A stretch of 64,000 bases of DNA from DASRFR01 sp035651455. GTDB taxonomy: Bacteria > Acidobacteriota > Terriglobia > Terriglobales > Acidobacteriaceae. Position numbers and translations under genes: made by a program. Where the stretch lies: positions 1 to 64,000 of the forward strand of contig DASRFR010000058.1 of the NCBI GenBank assembly GCA_035651455.1. Reading direction: 5' to 3'. Of the stretch, positions 44,562-52,971 are shown piece by piece (positions within the stretch are counted from its first letter, which is position 1; every line of letters starts with the position of its first letter). The notes under the pieces are model-generated. The model was not told where the DNA came from. It ran no database searches and saw nothing but the letters and a program-made list of their open reading frames with translations.

Positions 44562-44948
44562 CTAGGCTTTCGCCTCGGCTGGAGCCTCCACGTTTGGGAG
44601 TGCACCGTCAGCCTTGTTCAGGTTGTCGAGCGTGCTCTGAATCACTCCCGGAAAGAACTGCTCGAACATCCCGGCTTTCAACACCAGCTTGTTGCGGCTG
44701 TTCACCATGGCCTGAACCTGTTTCAGTTCGACGTCAGGGTGATGAGTGGCCAACCCACACCACATAATCGTGACGATGTCTGCGATCTTCAACTTCGACC
44801 ACACGCGTGGGTCGTTCAGGTTGAGATCCAGCTTGTCCTCGGCTCGCTTGGTTGCTTCGAAATCGAACACGAGTGTGAATTCTTGGTCGCCGTTCTTCAC
44901 CTTCATAGGTGCAGCAACTGCGAGGTCAATCGAGTCAAATGCTGACAT
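44562..44948 (-). CDS. Tail assembly chaperone, first part
   Basis: 128 residues (MSAFDSIDLAVAAPMKVKNG, then FDFEATKRAEDKLDLNLNDP). Matches the size and position of the G-type chaperone between tail tube and tape measure. The C-terminus ends AEAKA, and the downstream region remains open in the -1 frame. Confidence 0.7.
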   Translation of the reverse strand: MSAFDSIDLAVAAPMKVKNGDQEFTLVFDFEATKRAEDKLDLNLNDPRVWSKLKIADIVTIMWCGLATHHPDVELKQVQAMVNSRNKLVLKAGMFEQFFPGVIQSTLDNLNKADGALPNVEAPAEAKA

Positions 44949-45000
44949 GTGGAATTCTCCTGAGATGTATTACCGGAACAGCGGGAGCGGAGAACTCCCA

Positions 45001-45042
45001 GACGGAACGAGCCGTGGCTCTTCACCAGTGGCTCGTCCCGTC
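45001..45042 (-). terminator. Strong hairpin after the tail tube gene
   Basis: GACGGAACGAGCC (45001-45013) pairs with GGCTCGTCCCGTC (45030-45042) with one mismatch, loop of 16 bases. It lies 27 bp past the tail-tube stop codon on the minus strand. There is no clear U-tract, so it may be a partial terminator, RNA-processing or stability element that sets tail-tube expression above the downstream genes. Confidence 0.5.
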
Positions 45043-45068
45043 CATCAATCGAGGAAGGAAACTACTGT

Positions 45069-45500
45069 TTACGCGAAGGTTTCTGTGATCGGGCCAGTGA
45101 CCTTCAGCTTGCAAGAAAGCTTGGCTTCCTTGTCGAACGGAGTCGTCGCGTCCAGAGACACGATGATCGCGCTGAAAGAACGGGTTCCGAGCGTGCTCGG
45201 CAGCGTGTGCACGACGGTGACAGGAGCAGCCGCATCCATCAGGGTGCGAAGTGCTGCCTGCGAGCTATCGCTGGGGATGAAGTTCGCCGTGAAGGAAACC
45301 TCACCGGAGTCGATCAGGGTCGCTTTGTACTCACGACGCCGATTCGGAGACTTCGAGTGGGTGACGTCGGCCAGATCGACCTTCGATCCGCTGTAATCGA
45401 CGCTCTGAACTTCAGAGATGACTCCGCCAACTGGCGGTGAGCCACCATCGGAAATGGAAATCTGCTGGCCATAGCCAGTGAATGCGTTTGATGCGCTCAT
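45069..45500 (-). CDS. Major tail (tube) protein
   Basis: 143 residues. ATG follows CAGGAGCCCC. The sequence (NAFTGYGQQISISDGGSPPV, VDYSGSKVDLADVTHSKSPN, EYKATLIDSGEVSFTANFIP) has the beta-rich style of siphovirus tail tube proteins. Its position between DUF3168 tail-completion and chaperone genes supports this. A hairpin follows it. Confidence 0.75.
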   Translation of the reverse strand: MSASNAFTGYGQQISISDGGSPPVGGVISEVQSVDYSGSKVDLADVTHSKSPNRRREYKATLIDSGEVSFTANFIPSDSSQAALRTLMDAAAPVTVVHTLPSTLGTRSFSAIIVSLDATTPFDKEAKLSCKLKVTGPITETFA

Positions 45501-45580
45501 GTGGGGCTCCTGTGGTGCTATTTCAGTTACAAGTTCACTTGCGTGAAGCTGCTCTCTGATATGAGTTTCTTAGTCAGGAT

Positions 45581-46006
45581 TTACGAGTCGATGTACTGGA
45601 ACTCGATCTCGAGCAGTCGGCGATATAGGACGGATTCCTTCGCTGCAAGTTCCACAGGCATGGACTGGTCGCGCTGAACGATAGAGCCTGTCACTACGGT
45701 TCCGTCCGGCAGCGTGCCCTTGTAACTCTTGAACAGGTTCCGTACCGCGTCCGAGACGGCGATTGCCGTGAGCGCATCCACGTCGCTGTACGAGTCGAAC
45801 TGGATTCGCTTGAACCGAAGGTTGTTGGCTCCGTCGGAGGAGTAAACCTCGCTGGTGTAGGACGTTTGCATCACGACCGATGGCTTCTTGGTGCCCTTGA
45901 TCTGGAAGTCGATGAACAGGCAAGGCTCGCCATTAGGCTGTGTGTTCAGCCGCGTGGTGATGTCCGACGTCGCGTACAGCTTTTCGTAAATCCCCTGCTC
46001 AAGCAT
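45581..46006 (-). CDS. Tail completion protein (DUF3168-like)
   Basis: 141 residues, with MLEQGIYEKLYATSDITTRL, YSSDGANNLRFKRIQFDSYS and ending ESVLYRRLLEIEFQYIDS, the features of DUF3168/gp17-like tail completion proteins. Overlaps the HK97-gp10-like gene by 8 bp. Confidence 0.75.
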   Translation of the reverse strand: MLEQGIYEKLYATSDITTRLNTQPNGEPCLFIDFQIKGTKKPSVVMQTSYTSEVYSSDGANNLRFKRIQFDSYSDVDALTAIAVSDAVRNLFKSYKGTLPDGTVVTGSIVQRDQSMPVELAAKESVLYRRLLEIEFQYIDS

Positions 46007-46400
46007 TTTTCAAATCCTCTAGGCCGAAGTCCAACTCGCCCACGAACGTATCTAGAACCTCGTTCTCCACACGCTCGGCAGCGTGCTCCATGCGATGTTG
46101 TCCCGCACGACCGTTTGCTCCGAACTCGTCGAAAACCTCGTAGAAAGCCTCTGGCTCAGGGCCAATGTGCACCGTGATGCTGCCTTCGTCGCCTTTGTTC
46201 ACGACCGTCTGAATCCCGATGTGCTCAGAAAGGAAGCCAGTGTCCACCGCCATGTTGTCAGCGATGGATTCCTTCATGATCTTCGCGGCTTTCTTGCCAG
46301 CCGAGCGCACGTACTTCACCGCCATCTTGCGTGGAGCATCACGCAGAGCGGCTTCAACACCTTCGAGTCCTTCAATGGTGCAGCTAATTTCATCTGCCAT
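45999..46400 (-). CDS. HK97 gp10-like tail joining protein
   Basis: 133 residues. CTIEGLEGVEAALRDAPRKM, VKYVRSAGKKAAKIMKESIA and FYEVFDEFGANGRAGQHRME correspond to the HK97-gp10 family, which completes the head-tail connector or tail neck. It overlaps both neighbours by 8 to 11 bp. Confidence 0.8.
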   Translation of the reverse strand: MADEISCTIEGLEGVEAALRDAPRKMAVKYVRSAGKKAAKIMKESIADNMAVDTGFLSEHIGIQTVVNKGDEGSITVHIGPEPEAFYEVFDEFGANGRAGQHRMEHAAERVENEVLDTFVGELDFGLEDLKNA

Positions 46401-46752
46401 CGTTCACCAACGAGCACAACAGGTGCAGTTCCACGCGCTGACCGTCTGGGTCGCCAATGTCCTCGATGCGGAAGGTCTGGTCACGATTGACCACGGTCAT
46501 CGCGGAGTTGACGCCAGCGCGATAGCGAATCACGATCTTGTACGACATCGTGGCTGTTAGCTCAGGGCCACGCAGTTGTTCCTTGCCACGCAGCACGGTG
46601 ATGTTGGCTGGAACGTCAGCCTTGAAAACGGTTGGAGCAACCTTGGAGCCGCTCGAGCCGATTCCCTCAGGGTTCATCAGCGTGATCTTGCTGTTGTATG
46701 CGCTGGCTCCGAGATAGCGAAAGCCAGTGCTCAGCTTTTTAGGCAGTGACAT
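46390..46752 (-). CDS. Head-tail adaptor/head closure protein
   Basis: 120 residues: SKITLMNPEGIG, KADVPANITVLRGKEQLRGP, YKIVIRYRAGVNSAMTVVNR and RVELHLLCSLV. These are hallmarks of the SPP1 gp16-like head closure family. It lies 3 bp after the connector gene. Confidence 0.75.
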   Translation of the reverse strand: MSLPKKLSTGFRYLGASAYNSKITLMNPEGIGSSGSKVAPTVFKADVPANITVLRGKEQLRGPELTATMSYKIVIRYRAGVNSAMTVVNRDQTFRIEDIGDPDGQRVELHLLCSLVNDGR

Positions 46753-46755
46753 CGA

Positions 46756-47448
46756 TTACCTCGCCACGCGATACAGCTTGAAGCCGTACAGCAGGTGCGT
46801 CAGGGTCATGTAAACTTCGCTCGTCGGCTCGATAGCAACCACTGCTCGGTTGTCCCAGTAGTGGTTCGCCACGAACTTGACGGCTTGCTTCAGGCGAGCG
46901 TCAACGGCATCAGCCGTGTCACCGTATCCTGCGCTGTACTCGATGCGTACCGCGTTGTCCATGCGTGCCGCGTTCGGCCAAAACTTACCGGGAAGCAAGG
47001 TGATCTTGTCGCCGAACACCGTGTAGTTCGAGGAGTCGAACGTTTGCAGTGTGCCGCTCAAGTCGTAGTAGGTCACCACGACAGACTCCGGTGGTGAGCC
47101 AGCTTCATTCACCGGACGACGCAGCAACTCGACGGAGTGCTTCGCAGGGTGCAGATACCAGAACGGTGGCAAACTGTAGATCGGGTCGTACTGGAAATAC
47201 TGCCTGCGATCCACATCCGGGAAGCAGTCGTAAGCGAGGAGCCAACGCTGGTTGACCATCGCGATCATTGCGATCTGCTCGATGTACGCACGAGCAGCCG
47301 AGATGAAAACTTCCTTCTCCAGCCACTCAGTCGTGGTCGATGGTGGTGAACCAGCCATCTCCTCTGGCACGTCCTGATGAGCGAACAGTGCCAGTTCAGG
47401 GACGGTGACTGGTTCGACTGCTGGTGGTGTGATGATCCGCTCGAACAT
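46756..47448 (-). CDS. Head-tail connector protein (phiE125 gp8-like)
   Basis: 230 residues. It starts ITPPAVEPVTVPELALFAHQ and continues EKEVFISAARAYIEQI and AVRIEYSAGYGDTADAVDAR, then LKQAVKFVANHYWDNR. This is the usual pattern of the phiE125 gp8/gp6-like connector family that sits under the portal. It starts right after the protease stop (47449). Confidence 0.8.
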   Translation of the reverse strand: MFERIITPPAVEPVTVPELALFAHQDVPEEMAGSPPSTTTEWLEKEVFISAARAYIEQIAMIAMVNQRWLLAYDCFPDVDRRQYFQYDPIYSLPPFWYLHPAKHSVELLRRPVNEAGSPPESVVVTYYDLSGTLQTFDSSNYTVFGDKITLLPGKFWPNAARMDNAVRIEYSAGYGDTADAVDARLKQAVKFVANHYWDNRAVVAIEPTSEVYMTLTHLLYGFKLYRVAR

Positions 47449-48228
47449 TTATGCTCTCGCTTTCAGAAGTTCCAGACGCAGACGCGTCAGCGTGATGCTC
47501 GGATCTTCAACGTACTCAGGTTCCGCAGCAGGTGGCTCGGGAGCCGTGGCTTCTGCCTTCACCTTGAGTGCGTCAGGCACGTTGTTATAGATCGACAGAT
47601 CAAACTTGTTCGTGATCTCGTCGCCGTCGTTGTCGTCACTCGACATTCCGGTCGCCATGCCGCAGTCCATGCACTCTTTCGCACCCATCCACGTCTCAGC
47701 GTCCATCATTTTCTGAACTTGCTTCTTGTCCAGTCCGGTCGCTGCCACATAGACTTCGGCTGCGCTCGCGGAAACCGTGTCCAGAAGGTCGCCCATATCG
47801 CGCATGTCCTTGGAGTTGCCAGCGCAAACGGCCATGGCGTTGTGAATCATCACCATCGATCCCTGACCCATCTGGCGTTTGTCACCAGCCATCAAGATGA
47901 GCGAAGCAGCGGAAGCCGCGAGTCCGTCCACGATGCAGGTCACTGGCTTGCCTTGGGACTTCAACAGGTTGTAGATAGCGACACCTTGGAACAAATCGCC
48001 ACCGGGACTGTTGATGCGGCAGGTGATCGACGCATAGCCAGGATTCTGCTGGAGAGCGTCAGACACGGAGTTCACCGTGATGCCTTCACCGAAGAAGTCG
48101 GCTCCGATGATGTCGTACATTTCCAGTACGAGTTCGCCAGCGTTGGCCTGAGCCTTGAAGCTGGTGACCTTGGTTCCCTTGCGCAGCAGGGTGGTCATCT
48201 TGATTTGAATCTGCGGCATTTCGGCCAT
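47449..48228 (-). CDS. ClpP-like head maturation protease
   Basis: 259 residues. The ClpP fold is clear: INSPGGDLFQG at 72-82, S106 in DGLAASAAS, H129 in MVMIHNAM and D150 in GDLLDTV. It cleaves the delta domain of the HK97-type capsid protein during head assembly. It lies next to the portal gene as usual, but here the capsid gene is not downstream. ATG 48228 follows AAGGAGACTAACC. Confidence 0.85.
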   Translation of the reverse strand: MAEMPQIQIKMTTLLRKGTKVTSFKAQANAGELVLEMYDIIGADFFGEGITVNSVSDALQQNPGYASITCRINSPGGDLFQGVAIYNLLKSQGKPVTCIVDGLAASAASLILMAGDKRQMGQGSMVMIHNAMAVCAGNSKDMRDMGDLLDTVSASAAEVYVAATGLDKKQVQKMMDAETWMGAKECMDCGMATGMSSDDNDGDEITNKFDLSIYNNVPDALKVKAEATAPEPPAAEPEYVEDPSITLTRLRLELLKARA

Positions 48229-48230
48229 GG

Positions 48231-49808
48231 TTAGTCTCCTTGTGTTGCTAACGCGATCAATTCAGCCTTCATCGTCTCTGCCTTCAAACCTTTCGAGCAG
48301 AACTCGGTGGCCTTCTCCAGTGAAATACTCATGACTTCAGCGAGGAACTTTGGCTCCACGCTGCCAGCTTTCTCGAACTTCCGGACAACACGGTCAGCGG
48401 CTGCTTCAGCCAGTGCTTGGAACCGTGCAGAAGGCTTCGGAGGAGCCTGTGCATCAGGTGGCTGACTGTTCGGAGTCAGCTTGGGTGGTGCGCCTGAGTC
48501 AGGTTCGTCCTGTGTACCCACTCCGCGGACACCGACCGTGATCAGTTCACCGTCGCGCAGAATGCAATTCTGGTTGACGTGGAAGTAATCCAGACCTTCC
48601 TGTGGGTCGAGATCGTCCGAAATGCGGCACTCGTTCGGTGTCTTCTTGCCTGAATCAATGTTGATCTTGTCGAGTTCGGCACGTTCCTTCAGCGATCCAC
48701 GCAGAATGACGTTGGCGTCATGCTTTGCGAACAGCGAACCACGCTCCGTTACATCGATCAGGTCACGGATGATCGTCTGCTCGATGTTCATCGTGATCGG
48801 GAGCAAGGTCGTGTTGAAATACTCGTCCAAGAAAGCCGATGACGATGCATACGTGCTGTTCTTGTCGCCGTAGCCCAGTTTCACGACCAGTGGTGCACCA
48901 CCGAGGAGCCTCGCGACTTCCTCAGCGTTCCACTTACGTGATTCGAGCAACTGTGCCTCAACTGCGGTGAATCCCATCTTGACGAACTGCATTCCACCGG
49001 GAAGGAAGCCAAACTTGCCAGCGTTCACGCTGCTGGCCATGTCCTTCTTCAGTTCATCGACGACTTTCTGTGCTTGGGTTTCGTCGATGTCAGCCTCAGG
49101 TGGTGAGGTCAAGAAACCAGATGTGTGTAGGCCGTTTGCGAAGAAGCGACCAGCAACTTCATCGCTGGCCATCATGATGCTCAAGGCTTCCTTCGCCAGT
49201 GCCAGAACGGAGGCACCTTCGTAGCCGTTGATGTTCAACAGGGAGCCGTGCCAGATTTCGCTCTGCTTGAACACGCGAGCGTTGCCGCGTCCGTCGTCAT
49301 ACTTGAATTCGAGGACAGGCAGCGCAGGGTTCGAGAAATCCCAACGCTCTTGCATGAACCAAGCGTTGAGCGGGATCAGGTGTAGCAATCCCACGCGGCT
49401 GCGAACGATCTGGGTATAAAAGTTTCCGTGCGTCAGAAGCTGGAACACTTGGTGCCAGCGCAATTGGAACGACGTCTGCCATGGGTTCGGCACGTCCTTC
49501 AGCAAGCTGTAGCGTGGATCTTTGATGGCCTTCGAGGTACGCGGCACACCCTTGACGATTTTCTGGTCGTGAAGGATCAGTGGCATCTTCGCCACGTCGT
49601 TGCACAGCATCTTCACCGCTGACAGGAATGAAGCAACGCGGACAGCGGTGTCCCTCGTGACTGGCTTGCCTGCTGAGGCAGGAACACCCATCAAAGCTTG
49701 AAGGAGTCCGGGCGATGGGTTGTTGAGTTGCGAAATATCGGCGACATCACCCGACATTTTGATGTTTGCTTTTGCTTCTGACAGATCAAGTAAGGTGAGT
49801 GATGGCAT
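48231..49808 (-). CDS. Portal protein (HK97 family)
   Basis: 525 residues. Conserved phrases of the HK97-type portal include VRVASFLSAVKMLCNDVAKM, FQLRWHQVFQLLTHGNFYTQ, NAEEVARLLGGAPLVVKLGY and KHDANVILRGSLKERAE. The C-terminal 90 residues are proline-rich then helical. It forms the dodecameric DNA channel of the head. It starts 1 bp after the terminase gene stop. Confidence 0.85.
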   Translation of the reverse strand: MPSLTLLDLSEAKANIKMSGDVADISQLNNPSPGLLQALMGVPASAGKPVTRDTAVRVASFLSAVKMLCNDVAKMPLILHDQKIVKGVPRTSKAIKDPRYSLLKDVPNPWQTSFQLRWHQVFQLLTHGNFYTQIVRSRVGLLHLIPLNAWFMQERWDFSNPALPVLEFKYDDGRGNARVFKQSEIWHGSLLNINGYEGASVLALAKEALSIMMASDEVAGRFFANGLHTSGFLTSPPEADIDETQAQKVVDELKKDMASSVNAGKFGFLPGGMQFVKMGFTAVEAQLLESRKWNAEEVARLLGGAPLVVKLGYGDKNSTYASSSAFLDEYFNTTLLPITMNIEQTIIRDLIDVTERGSLFAKHDANVILRGSLKERAELDKINIDSGKKTPNECRISDDLDPQEGLDYFHVNQNCILRDGELITVGVRGVGTQDEPDSGAPPKLTPNSQPPDAQAPPKPSARFQALAEAAADRVVRKFEKAGSVEPKFLAEVMSISLEKATEFCSKGLKAETMKAELIALATQGD

Positions 49809-49809
49809 G

Positions 49810-51531
49810 TTACCTCGAGCTCACGTAGAAGAATTTCTGTTTCGGCTTCACGATGTTCTCCGGATCGGTTGCGCGTCCCAAAGCCATGATCATCGCGACG
49901 CAGCCGTCATTTTTCTCACGCTTCTTGTCCTTATCCGGCTTGATAAATCCGGTGGCCTTCTGCGTGTTCCAGCGCAAGTTACCAACCTGCCAGCGCAGCA
50001 CAGGATCGTTGTCGTGCGCTAGCTCCTGCCGGAGGATTTTGCGCATCCACTCGTTGCAAGGGCCATTCATCTTCACGTGCGACTGCGGAAACTGAACGAA
50101 CTTCTGCATCGGGAAGCCAGCTTCACCGAGCATGCGAATCAGTTCTTCCGAGTAGGCCGCGTCGTACGCCAGTTCCTTCAGGTCGAACTTCTGATTGATC
50201 TCGATGATTGCTTGCGCAATGCTGCGAGGATCAGTGATGTCGCCTTCGGTCGCTGTGAGGAATCCTTCCTCGTGCCACCTGTCGTAGTGCACACGGTCAC
50301 GTTTGGAACGAGCCTCTATATTGGCGTTGGGAATCCAGAAGAACGGTATGATCCGCCACTTCTCGCCTTTGGTCAGTGGTGGGAACACCAGTACGAGTGC
50401 AGAGGTATCGTTCTTGGGAGCCAAGTCAGCGGCTGCGAAGCAGATGCGACCAGCTAGTTCCTTGAGCGACTCCTCCCGCAGACGCTTTGGACTCGGGTAC
50501 GAGGACAGCGGAACGCGGCAGCACTCGTCCCATTTCGCCAGTTCGATGGCTGGATCGGCTGCTTCATCAGTCCAGATGTTCAGGCAGTAGCGTTTGAACT
50601 CGCCGAGTGACGTGGGTTTGCCCTGAGCCTCGGTGTATTCCTTGCGAATCGTCTCGAGATCGAACAGGTGACCGAGCGATGGGTTCGCTTTCACCCAGTT
50701 CGCTTCGTCTTTCCAGTCATCCTTCGGGTCGAGCGAGAAAATGAATGGCATGAACTCGTCGTCGGTGACGATTCCGTCCAACACGCGCTGACCGTACTCG
50801 TGTTCAGCCCAGCACAGTGAGGTCTGGCCTGCTGAGGAGCCTGCGGTCGTGATAGCCACGAGGAGTGGCTGCTTTCGCGTTCTGCCACCGTAGCGCAACA
50901 CAGACCACAGGTTGGCTCCTGTCTTCCACCTGTGTAACTCGTCGAGGATGGCTGCGGAGACGACTGCACCGTCTTCCGAGTCGCTTCCACGAGCCATAGG
51001 CGACAACCGGGAGCCATTTTCAGCCACGTATAGGGCCAAAACAGGCTCATTTCCAGCCTGTGCGATGGCTTCTTTTAGCTCGGCATTCCGGTTGCGCATC
51101 GCCACGGCTTCCTTGAAGCACGTGCGAGCCTGCTTGAGAGCGGTTGCTGCGATGAAAACTCGCGCTGATTGCTCCCCATCTGCGATCAAAAAGTACAGTG
51201 CTAGTGCTGCTGCGAGTCCCGTTTTGCCATTTTTCTTGGCGATTTCGAGGTAGAGTCGGCGGAATCTGCGGTAGCCATCCGGTCGCTTCCAGCCGAACAG
51301 GATGTACAGGCAGGCTTGCTGCCACGGCATCAACTTCATCGGCTCGGTTTCGTTCGGAGGATTGCAGAAGGTCTGGATGAAGTCGATGACACGCTCACCA
51401 GCTTCCGCGTCGAACCAGATGTCGGTACGCGTCAGGTCTTTCTGGTGGCGGAGACAGGCTTTTCGAATCCACTGCCCAGCTAGAACTTTTCCGCTGAGCA
51501 CGTCATCGATATAGGCTTGCGCTACTGACAT
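49810..51531 (-). CDS. Terminase large subunit
   Basis: 573 residues from ATG 51531 (MSVAQAYIDDVLSGKVLAG); the longer frame upstream runs through a hairpin and is not used. The ATPase domain has a Walker A-like KKNGKTG at about 99-105 and the Walker B pair DE at 197-198 (AAILDELHRW). The nuclease domain begins CFAADLAPKNDTSALVLVF. It packages phage DNA with the small subunit (52972-53415). No strong ribosome binding site precedes the ATG. Confidence 0.88.
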   Translation of the reverse strand: MSVAQAYIDDVLSGKVLAGQWIRKACLRHQKDLTRTDIWFDAEAGERVIDFIQTFCNPPNETEPMKLMPWQQACLYILFGWKRPDGYRRFRRLYLEIAKKNGKTGLAAALALYFLIADGEQSARVFIAATALKQARTCFKEAVAMRNRNAELKEAIAQAGNEPVLALYVAENGSRLSPMARGSDSEDGAVVSAAILDELHRWKTGANLWSVLRYGGRTRKQPLLVAITTAGSSAGQTSLCWAEHEYGQRVLDGIVTDDEFMPFIFSLDPKDDWKDEANWVKANPSLGHLFDLETIRKEYTEAQGKPTSLGEFKRYCLNIWTDEAADPAIELAKWDECCRVPLSSYPSPKRLREESLKELAGRICFAAADLAPKNDTSALVLVFPPLTKGEKWRIIPFFWIPNANIEARSKRDRVHYDRWHEEGFLTATEGDITDPRSIAQAIIEINQKFDLKELAYDAAYSEELIRMLGEAGFPMQKFVQFPQSHVKMNGPCNEWMRKILRQELAHDNDPVLRWQVGNLRWNTQKATGFIKPDKDKKREKNDGCVAMIMALGRATDPENIVKPKQKFFYVSSR

Positions 51532-51555
51532 ATGAGATTTATTACGCAAAGCAAA

Positions 51556-51581
51556 TGGAGCCACCCCGAGGGATGGCTCCA
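51556..51581 (-). terminator. Hairpin between capsid and terminase genes
   Basis: A perfect 8-bp stem TGGAGCCA (51556-51563) / TGGCTCCA (51574-51581), with CCC and GGG inside the loop able to extend it. It lies 26 bp past the capsid stop on the minus strand and just before the terminase start. The following bases are only moderately T-rich (TTTGCTTTG), so termination is probably partial. Confidence 0.5.
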
Positions 51582-51606
51582 ATCTGTTTCAGGCAGACGC
51601 GGCTGG

Positions 51607-52800
51607 TTAGCCGTTGACCGTCCAAACCTGAGCCGCTTCGGGCAGACGCACACGCGAGTCTGTACGGCGGTAGCCGTAGACGCGGATGATGCCGTTTTCC
51701 AAGCGGGTGATGTTGTCGGTGACGATCTGCAACGCTGGGCCACCACGATCACCGATGACCATTGCAGCCTTGTAGTCACCGAAGACCACTGCGCCGTCCA
51801 CAAGCGGTGAAGCCTGATATGCGGGCATGTAGTGGCTGTAGTTCACCTTGAAGCCGTGGAGGTAATCCACGCCGTTCACGCTGACCCACCATGGGTTGTA
51901 CTGGTTGGCATCCAACTGCTTTTTGCGCAGCGCGATACCAGTCAGACGGTTCATGATGAACTCGGCGTTCGCGTAGTAATACGGGTTCAACGACCCAGTG
52001 AGGTCGAGTGCCGCATCACCAGACAGAGCAGCCGTTTGCGCAGCGGTTCCGCCAGCCAGAATTCCTTCTGCTTCGCCACTGCCGCTGCCATTAATAAAAA
52101 TGTTTTCCTCAAAATTGTTCACCGCACGCGCAAGATCCTGAGGCAGGAAGATGCTAACGGCAGGTACGTCCTGCGCCAGTTCGAGTGTTACCTCGACGAA
52201 CGCACCGGACATGTGCGCTCCCAAGGTCTTCTGCGCGAACGCAGGAGAACTCTCGGTGAACGGATGGTCGGTGCCACGCGACTCTGCTTTCGCAGCAGCC
52301 GTGGTCTTCGAGGACTGCGCAGCGAACTTGATGTCGTTCGTGGTCGGGATGACCAGAGCGAGTTTGCGCATGGTGGCTTCGAACGGAGCCAGAGCGGTGA
52401 TTGCACCGTCCGGGCCGATGGTGGGAACCAGGTTTCCACCGTCTGTCGTTCCACCTTCTCCCAACGCGGAGTTGGAAGTGTTGGAGAACTTCTTGTTGCC
52501 GATGAGCGAATAGAATGCATCGCTGTACTCGGCGGTCAGAACCTGCTTGCCCTTCAGGGCTTTCTTGTCGTTCTTGGGAACGAAAGGCTCGGTGATGGCA
52601 GCGTTCAGAGCAGCCTTGCCCTTTTCGCACGCCTCATACAGCTTGATCGACTTTTCGTTCTCAGCGATCTCAGCCGTCATCTTGTCCATCTGCTCTTTTT
52701 CAGAGGCAGTGGGAACTCGCTTCGATTCCGTGCACGAGTTCAGAACTTGCTCAACAGCAGCGAACAACTCGTTGTTGCGTTTCGCCAGTTGGTTCTTCAT
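51607..52800 (-). CDS. Major capsid protein (HK97 family)
   Basis: 397 residues from ATG 52800, which has CAAGGAATTTT upstream; the frame extends farther but without a better start. The N-terminal about 100 residues form a helical delta scaffold (KNQLAKRNNELFAAVEQVLN, MTAEIAENEKSIKLYEACEK) that the ClpP-like protease would remove. The HK97 fold follows: SNSALGEGGTTDGGNLVPTI, FEATMRKLALVIPTT, FINGSGSGEAEGIL, MNRLTGIALRKKQLDANQYN and the end VRLPEAAQVWTVN. Unusually the gene lies between the small and large terminase genes. Confidence 0.88.
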   Translation of the reverse strand: MKNQLAKRNNELFAAVEQVLNSCTESKRVPTASEKEQMDKMTAEIAENEKSIKLYEACEKGKAALNAAITEPFVPKNDKKALKGKQVLTAEYSDAFYSLIGNKKFSNTSNSALGEGGTTDGGNLVPTIGPDGAITALAPFEATMRKLALVIPTTNDIKFAAQSSKTTAAAKAESRGTDHPFTESSPAFAQKTLGAHMSGAFVEVTLELAQDVPAVSIFLPQDLARAVNNFEENIFINGSGSGEAEGILAGGTAAQTAALSGDAALDLTGSLNPYYYANAEFIMNRLTGIALRKKQLDANQYNPWWVSVNGVDYLHGFKVNYSHYMPAYQASPLVDGAVVFGDYKAAMVIGDRGGPALQIVTDNITRLENGIIRVYGYRRTDSRVRLPEAAQVWTVNG

Positions 52801-52831
52801 GACTAAAATTCCTTGGTTGCTTGGCTTGACA

Positions 52832-52890
52832 CGGACTCGATGGAGCCGGATGGAAACCAGCACGTCATGCCGTCCGGACTCGATGGAGCC
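52832..52890 (-). repeat. Two 16-bp direct repeats in the capsid gene leader
   Basis: CGGACTCGATGGAGCC occurs at 52832-52847 and 52875-52890, identical, 43 bp apart. Between the small terminase stop and this region a GAGGC-GAAA-GCCTC hairpin is also present (near 52912). These elements lie in the 5' untranslated region of the capsid mRNA and may regulate it or record a past rearrangement. Confidence 0.6.
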
Positions 52891-52971
52891 TTCGGGCACA
52901 ACACCAATCAGGAGGCTTTCGCCTCTCGATCTAGGTGCGAGGAAGTCAGGAAGTTTTCTTGCGTGGTGTTA

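Noticed and set aside
47377..48234. 285-codon plus-strand frame
   Set aside because: Antisense of the ClpP-like protease gene, which has all catalytic residues.
51832..52806. 324-codon plus-strand frame
   Set aside because: Antisense of the major capsid gene; arginine- and valine-rich shadow.
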